A stretch of 64,000 nucleotides of DNA from G032773895 sp965248935 (GTDB lineage Bacteria; Pseudomonadota; Gammaproteobacteria; Pseudomonadales; Cellvibrionaceae), in contig OZ252214.1 of the NCBI GenBank assembly GCA_965248935.1, forward strand, positions 1,612,001 through 1,676,000. Direction: 5' to 3'. The notes beneath the pieces were generated by a model. That model was not told the origin of the DNA and did no database searches. It saw nothing but the letters and a program-made list of their open reading frames with translations. The position numbers were made by a program, and so were the translations under genes. Below, piece by piece: positions 25,990 through 33,117 of this stretch; position 1 is the stretch's first letter, and every line of letters begins with the position of its first letter.

Positions 25990-26510
25990 AGTACCTCCCA
26001 GAACCATATTTCTTTAGATTTAGAATGGTCTGAACCAAGACCTAATGAACCTATTCGAAGATACATTTGCACAATAGATCTTGGATGTGCCAAACGAAAT
26101 CCGTTCCATAAATCAATATGATCTCCGGTACGGTTTCTAAACAACTCCTTTTTTCCTTTAACGGTTCTTTGCCAATAATCTTTAAAAAAAATAATGCCCT
26201 TTTTTCCGTTTAGAGCGCTTTTAAATTCGGATGGCTCTATTTTAATGGCCTTGCGCACCCCTGCAACTGGAAATTTTTTCAAACCATTAGCGAGTTCTTC
26301 AACAGCAAGTGTATGACCACTAGATTTTTCGTGATGCCAGCAATGACGAACACCGGGGAAAGAGCTTGTTTTTACTCCACATGCAGCAAGAGAAGCACCT
26401 ATTCGGATAGCACATTGATCTGGAAAATTTGCCTTACCATTTGTAGTACAAGGGTTATCATCACCTGTAACTTGTGGATGAGATTTCCATAATTTTTTAA
26501 ATGTAATCAT
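25986..26510 (-). CDS. Type VI secretion amidase effector, Tae4 family
   Basis: 174 residues from the ATG at 26510 (AAGGAGATAAA upstream); a longer frame reaches into the attC and is rejected. Tae4 effectors are papain-like amidases that cut peptidoglycan peptide stems in rival periplasms. Visible signatures: FKKLWKSHP at the start, DQCAIRIGASLAACG with catalytic Cys about 33, CWHH, and GDHIDLWNGFRL with catalytic His about 131. No signal peptide, as expected for a secreted T6SS cargo. It is the first gene of an integron cassette and overlaps a membrane-protein gene. No T6SS genes are in the window. Confidence 0.82.
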   Translation of the reverse strand: MITFKKLWKSHPQVTGDDNPCTTNGKANFPDQCAIRIGASLAACGVKTSSFPGVRHCWHHEKSSGHTLAVEELANGLKKFPVAGVRKAIKIEPSEFKSALNGKKGIIFFKDYWQRTVKGKKELFRNRTGDHIDLWNGFRLAHPRSIVQMYLRIGSLGLGSDHSKSKEIWFWEVL

Positions 26511-26539
26511 TTTATCTCCTTGTTGATTGGTTTTTTTGC

Positions 26540-26650
26540 ACATAACGCCTTTAGCACGCGACCAAAGCCGGAGCTTGGATTTGTGCGATTGTCTTTTCCG
26601 CACAAATTCAAGCGGAGAGTTTTGGATCGCCGTGCCTAAACTTGTCATGC
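26540..26650 (-). repeat. attC site 6 (long, VCR-like)
   Basis: Minus strand: R'' GCATGAC (26644-26650) to R' GTTATGT (26540-26546), 111 bases, with long imperfect arms (CCAAAACTCTCCGCTTGAAT against ATCCAAGCTCCGGCTTTGG). It closely resembles attC site 1, so the two share an origin. Confidence 0.85.
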
Positions 26651-26980
26651 ATTTTTGTTGAACCCAGCTTTAATCCAAACAAAAACCCGGACAGAACCGA
26701 ACATTGACACCACAAAAAGAACTGGCAGCAGTATAAAAACTATAAGAGTACCAACATAGCTTGGCCTTTTAATAAAGTTTGGTTGTATTAAATAAATGGA
26801 ATTACACATAATTCTTTTAACAACATCTTCACTTACCAAACAACTTTCATGCCTCTCATCTCGTAACTTTTTTATCTCGCCTCGTTCTTCATTTGTAGTT
26901 TTTACAAAAATGGCCGCAGGCCATGCACAACGAGAAGCGGAGACCAAAACGTGATCTTCCCCCGATAAAACGGACACCAT
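26645..26980 (-). CDS. Cassette membrane protein, start uncertain
   Basis: Open frame of 111 codons; the first 8-10 come from IS3 terminal DNA and the next from the attC half, so the real start is further in. Candidates are a non-ATG codon near 26900 or the ATG at 26809. A TM helix lies near the C-terminus (VGTLIVFILLPVLFVVSMF), preceded by a soluble segment (NEERGEIKKLRDERHESC). Its stop is inside attC site 6. Not recognised. The IS insertion just upstream would remove any read-through from the earlier cassettes. Confidence 0.45.
   Translation of the reverse strand: MVSVLSGEDHVLVSASRCAWPAAIFVKTTNEERGEIKKLRDERHESCLVSEDVVKRIMCNSIYLIQPNFIKRPSYVGTLIVFILLPVLFVVSMFGSVRVFVWIKAGFNKNA
26925..26956 (-). 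repeat. attC site 5, R' half
   Basis: GCACAAC (26925-26931, i.e. GTTGTGC on the minus strand) and the arm AAGCGGAGAC pair with GTCCGCTT on the other side of the IS3 element (28226-28257), so one attC has been split. Confidence 0.65.
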
Positions 26981-26984
26981 TTTG

Positions 26985-27870
26985 TCATGCTATACGTTGC
27001 TCATATTCCATGGGCGATTCGTAATCTAAGCTTGAGTGTAACCGAACAGAATTATAGAAATTATTGATGTATTTGGCCAGTGGAAATTCTGAGATCATTC
27101 ACGTTAATAAATTTAGTGGATCGGATCAATTCAGCCTTTAAGCTATGATAAAACGATTCCATACATGCGTTATCTGTACAATCATAAGGACGGTTCAGAC
27201 TGTGCTTAAGTTCATGTCTTTTAAGCAACGATTGATATTGAGAACCTTGGAATTCTATACCCCTATCAGAATGCAATATGACGCCTTTAGGGTATCCACG
27301 TTTTTTCAGTGAATATCTCAATGCTGCGCACGTCAATTCGCATCGTCGATGGTCCGCTAATGACCACCCCAATATGCGGCGGGAATATAAATCCATCACT
27401 GTTGCAAGGTATTGCCATTTACCGTTTAGCTTAATATAGGTTACATCTGTTACCCAAACCTGATCTATATCGCTCGGCTTATCCATATTTAAAAGCAGAT
27501 TATCTCCCTTGGCTTTAAACTTCTTAATACCAGGATTACGATGGGTAACTCGCACCACTCTCCCCTTTAGACCAGCCTCTTTCATCAATCGAGCTATACG
27601 CTTCTGACTCACACGCACACCTTGCTTAACAAGAGATTTAAAGACTCTCGGGCTTCCATATCGACCTTCGCTATCCCAGAATATTCTAGTAATCTTCTTT
27701 AGCAGCGCTCTATCCTCCTTCCTCCTTTTACACTCTTCGCGCTCCAGCCAAGAATAAAAACCGCTTTTTGACACACCCAGACAACTACATAGCCAGACAA
27801 CACCTAACTCTCGGTATCTTTTAACAAATCTAAATCGTTCTGATGTTGTTCCGCAAGATACCGTTGCCAC
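26985..27870 (-). pseudogene. IS3-family transposase OrfB, frameshifted
   Basis: DDE transposase with HTH_21 (VSKSGFYSWLEREECKRR), DQVWVTDVTYIKLNGKWQYL and MDLYSRRILGWSL (first Asp region), VILHSDRGIEFQGSQYQ (second Asp) and NACMESFYHSLKAE (Glu). The main frame stops at 27061 after RISTGQIHQ, but another frame gives the expected end (LAKYINNFYNSVRLHSSLDY, then ESPMEYEQRIA) with a stop at 26985. A single-base change between about 27085 and 27110 therefore breaks the gene. Expressed by -1 frameshifting from orfA. Confidence 0.88.
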
Positions 27871-28178
27871 TTTTTTAGAAGATCATTCTCCATCCGAAGC
27901 TGCTCATTTTCTTTTTTGAGTCGTATGCTTTCCTTCAACTCTCGCTTGTTAATCTTGAGTGATTCTTTATTGCTCACTGATAATACCCTTGGACCTTGAA
28001 TACGCAATTTACCCTCTAAGTATTCTCTTCGCCAACGAGACAGCATATACGGGTGTATACCGAGCGCATCTGAAACCTGTTGATTCTTCACGCCTTCCTC
28101 AAAGCTATATAATACTGCACCAACTTTGAATTTCTTGCTGTACTTCCATGTCTTTCTTGGACTGTTATATCTTGGCAT
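27804..28178 (-). CDS. IS3-family transposase OrfA
   Basis: 124 residues, DNA-binding subunit: RKTWKYSKKFKVGAVLYSFE, NQQVSDALGIHPYMLSRWRR (HTH) and a leucine-zipper tail (LKESIRLKKENEQLRMENDL). It overlaps orfB by 67 bases. The ATG has AGGAGGTGGTAA upstream. Confidence 0.92.
   Translation of the reverse strand: MPRYNSPRKTWKYSKKFKVGAVLYSFEEGVKNQQVSDALGIHPYMLSRWRREYLEGKLRIQGPRVLSVSNKESLKINKRELKESIRLKKENEQLRMENDLLKKWQRYLAEQHQNDLDLLKDTES
27870..27876 (-). promoter_or_regulatory. Programmed -1 frameshift heptamer
   Basis: A_AAA_AAG in the orfA frame (codons CTA AAA AAG). Slipping back one base enters the orfB frame (AAA AAA GTG GCA ACG), the standard way IS3 elements make the OrfAB fusion. Confidence 0.85.
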
Positions 28179-28225
28179 TTACCACCTCCTAGAGTTAGTA
28201 GAAGGTGTCCATTAAATCGGGGGAA

Positions 28226-28257
28226 CTACCAACGTCCGCTTGAGTAACTTGTTAGCA
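28226..28257 (-). repeat. attC site 5, R'' half
   Basis: TGCTAAC (28251-28257 on the minus strand) with L'' AAGTTACTCAAGCGGACG. The boundary with IS3 lies at 28225. The R' half is at 26925. Confidence 0.7.
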
Positions 28258-28707
28258 ATTTGGTAAGGGCTTGGTTTCCATGTACTCTTTAAATATAGCA
28301 AACTCCCCATTCTGTTTGGGTTTAATCACCATATAGTACCCCGTATCCGTATAACACTTACGAAGAGAGTAGCGATCGGCCTTTATTTTGAAGCCTCCTT
28401 CAATTTTGGTGATAGCAATATTTGAAAAAGTGCTTTTATCATTCTGAGCCTTAGCTAGTGGCATTACCTTATTCACTAACTGTTTCCATTGAATACCCGA
28501 CAACTCCATATTTCTCTCAAGTCCGTGCGGGTAAACCCTATAAGCTAAGATTTGCGCACTATCATCGTATAGATCTCCAACAGAAGGATCAAACGAATCA
28601 CCTAAACGAATATACTCATTGAAGAAATCTACTGGCTTCCCCTCCGCATTGACCACGCCAGAAAGAAATATGGATAGAACAATTCCGATTTTTAATAGAC
28701 GACTCAT
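28252..28707 (-). CDS. Exported cassette protein of unknown function
   Basis: 151 residues with a Sec signal (LLKIGIVLSIFLSGVVNAEG, cut near 22). The mature part (VDFFNEYIRLGDSFDPSVGD, YDDSAQILAYRVYPHGLERN) contains two Cys and no known domain. Its TAA stop forms part of the attC R'' box. ATG preceded by AGGAGGC. Function unknown. Confidence 0.72.
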   Translation of the reverse strand: MSRLLKIGIVLSIFLSGVVNAEGKPVDFFNEYIRLGDSFDPSVGDLYDDSAQILAYRVYPHGLERNMELSGIQWKQLVNKVMPLAKAQNDKSTFSNIAITKIEGGFKIKADRYSLRKCYTDTGYYMVIKPKQNGEFAIFKEYMETKPLPNC

Positions 28708-28723
28708 TGCGCCTCCTTATGAT

Positions 28724-28772
28724 TGCTAACGCCAAAATAATTCGCCGGAGCGAGCTGATTTTATTGTTATAC
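28724..28772 (-). repeat. attC site 4
   Basis: Minus strand: R'' GTATAAC (28766-28772) to R' GTTAGCA (28724-28730), 49 bases, central CTCGCTCCGGCG with AT-rich flanks. Short but between two cassette genes in the right orientation. Confidence 0.8.
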
Positions 28773-28774
28773 AT

Positions 28775-29029
28775 TTAACGTCTAACTATTTTATTATTAT
28801 AAAGGTCATCGACAGGAAAAATCATTGTGTAGTCGTCCCAATTCAGATTCCCATCTACTAAATCAAACCTGCAAAACTCTGCTTCCGATTTATATTTCTC
28901 ATAGTCGGGGTGCCCAATACTGAAGATGAAAGGTGCAAAATCTATTAGTTGAGAGTGACCATCACTAAACTCTATCTTGAGAATATGTGATTTAACGTGC
29001 TTCGCTTCTTTAACCGATATTTCGGACAT
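28775..29029 (-). CDS. DUF2442 domain protein
   Basis: 84 residues. HILKIEFSDGHSQLIDFAPF, FCRFDLVDGNLNWDDYTMIF and FPVDDLY match the DUF2442 pattern. DUF2442 genes commonly pair with DUF4160 genes and are suspected antitoxin-like partners. It overlaps the DUF4160 gene by 20 bases and shares one cassette with it. Confidence 0.8.
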   Translation of the reverse strand: MSEISVKEAKHVKSHILKIEFSDGHSQLIDFAPFIFSIGHPDYEKYKSEAEFCRFDLVDGNLNWDDYTMIFPVDDLYNNKIVRR

Positions 29030-29327
29030 TTTTCACCTTTTGTGTAATAACCTTTGAAAATACATGTTCTTTCTTTACAAAATATGAAACCCATTTATCA
29101 ACTATATCTTGAGCGTACGCATTAACAAACTCCTCGAATTCCTTTCTCTTCTTCGGATCTAAACCCTGACCTTTATCCTTAATTACTACTTTGTTAATTC
29201 TACCAGCAAAGAAATGAATCTCTGCTTTTGATTCTTTCCCGTCATATTTTCCATGAATATGGATTGGTTCATGTTCGTTGCTATAGAAAAATAAAACAAT
29301 ACCCATATATTCGTAGATTTTTGGCAT
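29010..29327 (-). CDS. DUF4160 domain protein
   Basis: 105 residues. MPKIYEYMGIVLFFYSNEHE, PIHIHGKYDGKESKAEI and FAGRINKVVI are typical of DUF4160, a small fold usually encoded beside DUF2442. The pair is widely suspected to be a toxin-antitoxin module, the DUF4160 protein being the probable toxin. ATG preceded by AAAGGAGAGCAG. First gene of its cassette. Confidence 0.8.
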   Translation of the reverse strand: MPKIYEYMGIVLFFYSNEHEPIHIHGKYDGKESKAEIHFFAGRINKVVIKDKGQGLDPKKRKEFEEFVNAYAQDIVDKWVSYFVKKEHVFSKVITQKVKNVRNIG

Positions 29328-29354
29328 TTCTGCTCTCCTTTAAGGTTAATTGAT

Positions 29355-29435
29355 GTATAACACCGGTAGCAAAGGCGAGCGTTAGCGAGTCCAGCCCACG
29401 CTTTTTGCGGGCGATTTTGCCTACCCTTGTTATAC
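29355..29435 (-). repeat. attC site 3
   Basis: Minus strand: R'' GTATAAC (29429-29435) to R' GTTATAC (29355-29361), 81 bases. Central self-complementary arms (GCCCGC, GCGTGGGC) are visible. Confidence 0.85.
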
Positions 29436-29444
29436 ATTTTCTAA

Positions 29445-29948
29445 TTACTTCCTTTTGACTTCTAAACCTTCTAATAGCTTGCTCAAAATAACTGTCGATA
29501 CATCAGATGTAGGATGACCAGGCAATGGGCTTTCTATATTTTTACCTTTACCTCCCATTATTGAAGGTGCCGTATAGTCAAATGCACCATCGGTAAGAGA
29601 TTTTCTGACCTCTGATTGAAAGCCAACCAATTCATTGTTGTTAGCGGCAACTCGTATGCGCATAAACCCGATTTTATTGTGTTCGGCTTTTGCTACTTCG
29701 TTTAGATGGAAACGATAAACTGCCATTAGCACACCGAACACAACAATAAAAACACCAACTAAAGCATACAGAAAAGAGCTTGGCTGATTTGAAAAGCTTA
29801 GATAGGGAGCGCCAGCTGCCATAAATATGGCCGTACTAAAGATCACAAGATACATCATTACTTGCTTAGCAGATTTTTGGTTACGCTCGATATACTGCTC
29901 TAACGCACTTATAGCAGAATCGATACTTCCCTTCTCTTCATCTGACAT
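29445..29948 (-). CDS. Two-TM cassette protein of unknown function
   Basis: 167 residues. A soluble N-terminal helix (SAISALEQYIERNQKSAKQV), TM1 about 30-50 and TM2 about 59-82, then a cytoplasmic C-terminal part (ANNNELVGFQSEVRKSLTDG). No family recognised. ATG preceded by AGGAGCTGAA. The stop lies a few bases before attC site 3. Confidence 0.68.
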   Translation of the reverse strand: MSDEEKGSIDSAISALEQYIERNQKSAKQVMMYLVIFSTAIFMAAGAPYLSFSNQPSSFLYALVGVFIVVFGVLMAVYRFHLNEVAKAEHNKIGFMRIRVAANNNELVGFQSEVRKSLTDGAFDYTAPSIMGGKGKNIESPLPGHPTSDVSTVILSKLLEGLEVKRK

Positions 29949-29969
29949 TTCAGCTCCTAAGTTGATTAT

Positions 29970-30021
29970 GTATAACAGTTTAATGACCAGACCCGTACGG
30001 GCGGGTCATTTTGAATTTAGC
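29970..30021 (-). repeat. attC site 2 (degenerate R'')
   Basis: R' GTTATAC (29970-29976, minus strand) is good. The central hairpin AATGACC/GGGTCATT with CCCGTACGGG is strong. The R'' box reads GCTAAAT instead of ending AAC, so recombination here may be impaired. Confidence 0.65.
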
Positions 30022-30348
30022 CTATAGCCCCCGGGATGCCATAACAAAATCAGTTTTACGGCTTAAACCAACAGTACGTAAACAAATTAGGTAGTGTTTA
30101 CCTCCATTTTTCAGGTGACGGATTATCGCATTTCTTGCTTGTTTACTGGCCCACTTGATGATGCTGCCAACGACAAATAGCCTAGGAACCATATCCATGT
30201 AGTGACTACATACATCACTTGATTGTATTAGCTCGCCAAATAACACTAATACTTTCAAGTTAATATTCCAACTCTTTGCCTGCTCTCCATATATAACAGA
30301 AAGAAACTCTCTAAATTCATCCTTTTCTTGTTCGGTTATAAGATCCAT
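30022..30348 (-). CDS. Hypothetical cassette protein
   Basis: 108 residues, soluble, with AAAGGAGATATT before the ATG. No family recognised. A hydrophobic centre (LKVLVLFGELIQSS, MVPRLFVVGSIIKWASKQ) and a basic C-terminal part are visible. It follows a lipoprotein gene by 12 bases inside the same cassette, so the two may work together. Confidence 0.6.
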   Translation of the reverse strand: MDLITEQEKDEFREFLSVIYGEQAKSWNINLKVLVLFGELIQSSDVCSHYMDMVPRLFVVGSIIKWASKQARNAIIRHLKNGGKHYLICLRTVGLSRKTDFVMASRGL

Positions 30349-30360
30349 ATAATATCTCCT

Positions 30361-30888
30361 TTATTGAATGTATGAATGTTGCACGATGATTTCGAAAAGA
30401 TTTTTTAAATCTCTCTCAGATGTAACTTCTGTGACAAATTCTAACGAACTCGACAGAATATAAATTTTTTGACGATCACCAAGATCAAATAAATAAAACT
30501 CTATATTATTAGAAGATATAAATGATCGATCCACAATGTTTCCAAGCCCTTCGATAAAACGCATTTCCTCTTTCGTTGTAGGATTATTTAATGCACTATT
30601 AAAAAAATCATAGGATGATTTATTTGAACCAACAAATTCAATTTCTTCTTTGTCTACCCAACGATACCCAACACTATTTTCTGAAGAACTAAATATAATT
30701 AACTCTTCGCTGGGTAAGATTTTCCCATGTGCTTCTGGTGTAGGCAGCGACAGCCTGTTATTCAATATTAACTCATAGTTTTCCCCCTCAATTGGAAGGG
30801 TTTCTGAATTCTCATGTTTTCCTATTTGGCATCCAGCCAAAGAAAACGCCAATACCAGTAAAACGTATATGTATTTTCCAAGTTTCAT
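30361..30888 (-). CDS. Cassette lipoprotein of unknown function
   Basis: 175 residues with a clear lipobox (VLLVLAFSLAGC, Cys about 20). The mature protein is acidic, Ser/Asn/Glu-rich (LPSEELIIFSSSENSVGYRW, FYLFDLGDRQKIYILSSSLE). Envelope-located. First gene of a two-gene cassette with the 108-residue gene. Family not recognised; an immunity or regulatory role is only a guess. Confidence 0.68.
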   Translation of the reverse strand: MKLGKYIYVLLVLAFSLAGCQIGKHENSETLPIEGENYELILNNRLSLPTPEAHGKILPSEELIIFSSSENSVGYRWVDKEEIEFVGSNKSSYDFFNSALNNPTTKEEMRFIEGLGNIVDRSFISSNNIEFYLFDLGDRQKIYILSSSLEFVTEVTSERDLKNLFEIIVQHSYIQ

Positions 30889-30943
30889 AGTGCTATTTCT
30901 CCATAATGTTAATAATTACTCTAGGCCTCGATACAAGATAAGA

Positions 30944-31055
30944 GGCTAACGCCCAAAGCACGCGCCAAATACCGGAGCTTTGTTTTTGTGCGAGTATTTT
31001 CCCGCACGAAAACAAAGTGGAGAGTATTTGGTCGCAGTGACTTTTCTTGTTATGT
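30944..31055 (-). repeat. attC site 1 (long, VCR-like)
   Basis: Minus strand: R'' ACATAAC (31049-31055) to R' GTTAGCC (30944-30950), 112 bases, with long imperfect arms (ACCAAATACTCTCCACTTTG against CAAAGCTCCGGTATTTGG) and a GTGCG stem. Same type as attC site 6. Confidence 0.88.
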
Positions 31056-31061
31056 GTTTAC

Positions 31062-31358
31062 TTAATTTAAACATGTATTTTTTGCTGCTATTAACAAGCC
31101 TGCAACCCTTAGATCATGATCATTACCAGGCTCAGCACCAACACCTATAGTATTGCTAGCGATGTCTGTAAGTGCGTTTGCAATGCTTAGCTGAGAATTA
31201 CCCTCTACCGTAATGCGGTATACATACGGAACATAACTGTCATATTCATTTGACCAAGCTGCATCAGGTTCATATACGCCTATGGGGTCCCAGTCCTGCC
31301 ATAGAATATTCTGGATTCTACGCCATAACTCTTTCTGTTCCTTGCTGAGTTTGCTCAT
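31062..31358 (-). CDS. Hypothetical cassette protein
   Basis: 98 residues, soluble. N-terminal helix (SKEQKELWRRIQNILWQDWD) and a C-terminal segment with ANALTDIASNTIGVGAEPGN. Not recognised. It is the cassette nearest the presumed attI end. The stop lies seven bases before attC site 1. Confidence 0.62.
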   Translation of the reverse strand: MSKLSKEQKELWRRIQNILWQDWDPIGVYEPDAAWSNEYDSYVPYVYRITVEGNSQLSIANALTDIASNTIGVGAEPGNDHDLRVAGLLIAAKNTCLN

Positions 31359-31709
31359 GCTGATTTACACATAACAGTAGTATAAACGACAGTTTGTCCA
31401 ATAACATACTCTATCAGACAACTCGGGATTGAGATAAAAAGGTATATTTTTCAATAAATTAAACTCCTTTTATTTAGATTCAACCATTATCTCGACTGTC
31501 TACTTTGCTGTTTTATTATCCCAAATACACTTCACATGTCCATTAATAATAAGGGTGTCCGTTATGTCGTTAAATTTATCAAAACTGGACATTCCATTTT
31601 TCCTTATTTTTCATAGAGTTACCTATGTTTTCCAAGTTTTCTGCATATTTATCTTTACCACTTTGTCCATATAGAATATAAATACTGCCCCAAGGGGAAT
31701 ATCGTAAAA
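31359..31709. other. Upstream border of the cassette array
   Basis: An R'-type box (ACATAAC, 31369-31375; GTTATGT on the minus strand) precedes the first cassette. Beyond it there is neither a matching R'' box nor an intI gene, so this is either a truncated attC or a relic attI. The rest is AT-rich with nothing recognisable. Confidence 0.5.
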
Positions 31710-32161
31710 ATGAAGACTATTGAGAAATTATTAATATCAAAAGGTCAACTAGATCGAATTTACGTGGGGGCCACAAAACTATATCTATGGCGGTCACTTC
31801 ATAAAGACTCGAAAAGTAGGAATCCACTTTATCCAGATTTTGAAGAGCGTGAGATTAGAGCAGGGGTATTGCGATCTCCAGATGTAGAAGTCATTACGCT
31901 AACAAATGGCACTGAAATAGTTAAGCTTTAGGCCGGGGAACATCGTTATTTGATCGCTCCGGTGCATTCGGAGAAGCAAACTGGATGTATTTTGAAATAC
32001 CCCAGGGCACGGAAATACCTTCAGGTTTAATCCTTACCAAGGATAGTTACAATAAAAGGTTTAATGCTACTCATTATTCAATCACGACCGTACGCCGGAA
32101 TAAAAATAAGAAGGTTGAGCGTAAAACCGATCAATTAAACGCAGTGGTAAAACAGATTTAA
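31710..32161 (+). pseudogene. Tse2-like ADP-ribosyltransferase-fold toxin, frameshifted
   Basis: The first frame (73 codons) contains NPLYPDFEEREIRAGVLRSP and ends VKL. The -1 frame, entered at 31925-31930, continues GRGTSLFDRSGAFGEANW, FEIPQGTEIPSGL and TKDSYNKRFNATHYSITT to a stop at 32161. The last blocks closely parallel P. aeruginosa Tse2 (GTSVFDRAG, IPDGTDIPPDL, DSYNKRLQATHYTI), a type VI secreted cytoplasmic toxin. The order is collinear and total length (about 150) similar to Tse2, though the C-terminal tail is shorter. A one-base deletion breaks it. No Tsi2-like gene follows; the next sequence is a transposase remnant. Confidence 0.75.
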
Positions 32162-32166
32162 AATAT

Positions 32167-32485
32167 ATGGCGCTTGCGGCGGGTAAAGCACCACACGTTA
32201 CGACTATTGCCGAATTCGTGAGCAGTAATTGTGATGAGATAAAGGCACTTTTTCACAGAGTATTAATGATTTTTTGTAAAAGCGAATTGGTCGGAAAGAA
32301 ATATTTCGTGCGACCTATATGGACAATAGAGCCGGTCTTTGGAAATATCACGAGTAACAAAGGTCTGAACAAATTGAGTTTAAGGGGGCAGGCGAAAGTA
32401 AGCTGTCAATGGATGATATGTTGCATTGTCCAATAATATAGAAAAGCTGTGGCGTTACGGTGATATAAGCTTAAACGCCGTTTAA
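32167..32485 (+). pseudogene. IS1182-type transposase remnant
   Basis: The N-terminal piece LAAGKAPHVTTIAEFVSSNC is joined after LVGKK directly to a C-terminal piece, RPIWTIEPVFGNITSNKGLN, lacking the catalytic middle. After CIVQ the frame shifts and resumes NNIEKLWRYGDISLNAV. Internal deletion plus frameshift, so inactive. Confidence 0.75.
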
Positions 32486-32698
32486 ATATTATTGTATTGG
32501 TTAATATGGTGAGCGCAAAAAATTCTTGTTTGCACAGATATTGTACATTTTTGGCTTGTGCCTGATCGCATGGCTGATATTATTAAGGTCAATATTAATT
32601 ATTAAAATTTACTAGGTCGGTAGGAAGTTCGCATCCGAAACTTAATTTTCCTACAGCTTGGTTAGCTCTATATCAAATAATTAACAAAAGAAAAGTAT

Positions 32699-32962
32699 AT
32701 GAGTGGAGATGAATATAATGAAAAAGACGTCAGTGATACTGAGTCAATATTAGAGTTTGTGAAATCACTCAAGCAGCAAAAAACGGAACTGGTCTTATCC
32801 TCTAAGGGAAAGCAAGTCGGAGCGATGCTGACCTCCGAACAATATGACTGGTTTTTAGACCAATTAGATGCTCAGCAGGATATTGAAGCTATTAATACTC
32901 GAACTAGCGATATGGATGGTGCGCAAAATTTAAGTGATTTCAAAAAGGAGCTTGACAAATGA
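32699..32962 (+). CDS. Phd/YefM-like antitoxin
   Basis: 87 residues. The segment SILEFVKSLKQQKTELVLSS, then KGKQVGAMLTSEQYDWFLDQ, follows the Phd/YefM layout (strand-loop with a conserved prevent-host-death-like core), and the tail NLSDFKKELDK is a toxin-binding helix. It overlaps the next small gene by ATGA, which in turn overlaps a RelE-type toxin, forming a three-gene unit. Confidence 0.7.
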   Translation: MSGDEYNEKDVSDTESILEFVKSLKQQKTELVLSSKGKQVGAMLTSEQYDWFLDQLDAQQDIEAINTRTSDMDGAQNLSDFKKELDK

Positions 32963-33117
32963 GTAACATTGAAGAGCGTCAATTGACAAGTGAAGAGCGC
33001 GCCGAGATAACTAGGCGTAAACTTGAAATGGATTTACAAAAGAAAACTAAACAGCCGTCATCTCTTTCAGACCTTAAAAAGGAGCTTGGTCTACCAGAGA
33101 AGGGGAAAAGGAGATGA
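32959..33117 (+). CDS. 52-residue protein inside the toxin-antitoxin operon
   Basis: The frame ATG 32959 to TGA 33117 overlaps both neighbours by four bases. The product is highly charged and helical (ERQLTSEERAEITRRKLEMD) and ends with SLSDLKKELGLPEKGK, echoing the LSDFKKELDK tail of the upstream antitoxin. It may be a duplicated toxin-neutralising tail or a third component. Confidence 0.7.
   Translation: MSNIEERQLTSEERAEITRRKLEMDLQKKTKQPSSLSDLKKELGLPEKGKRR

Larger units (their letters stand above)
26957..28225 (-). mobile_element. IS3-family insertion sequence inside an attC
   Basis: Terminal inverted repeats of 22 bases, TTCCCCCGATAAAACGGACA(CC) at 26957-26978 and the matching end at 28204-28225 (19 of 22 identical), flank orfA and orfB. 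No target duplication is obvious. orfB is frameshifted near its 3' end, so this copy is probably inactive. Confidence 0.85.

Noticed and set aside
25986..26648. 220-codon start for the Tae4-like gene
   Set aside because: The first 46 codons lie in attC site 6, and a better ribosome binding site precedes the ATG at 26510.
27061..27110. Alternative natural C-terminus of IS3 OrfB
   Set aside because: The other frame encodes the conserved family end (FYNSVRLHSSLDY), so the early stop is a mutation.
31920..31935. Programmed -1 frameshift in the Tse2-like gene
   Set aside because: The AAGCTTTAG context is not a canonical slippery heptamer and no downstream hairpin is evident; a simple deletion is more likely.
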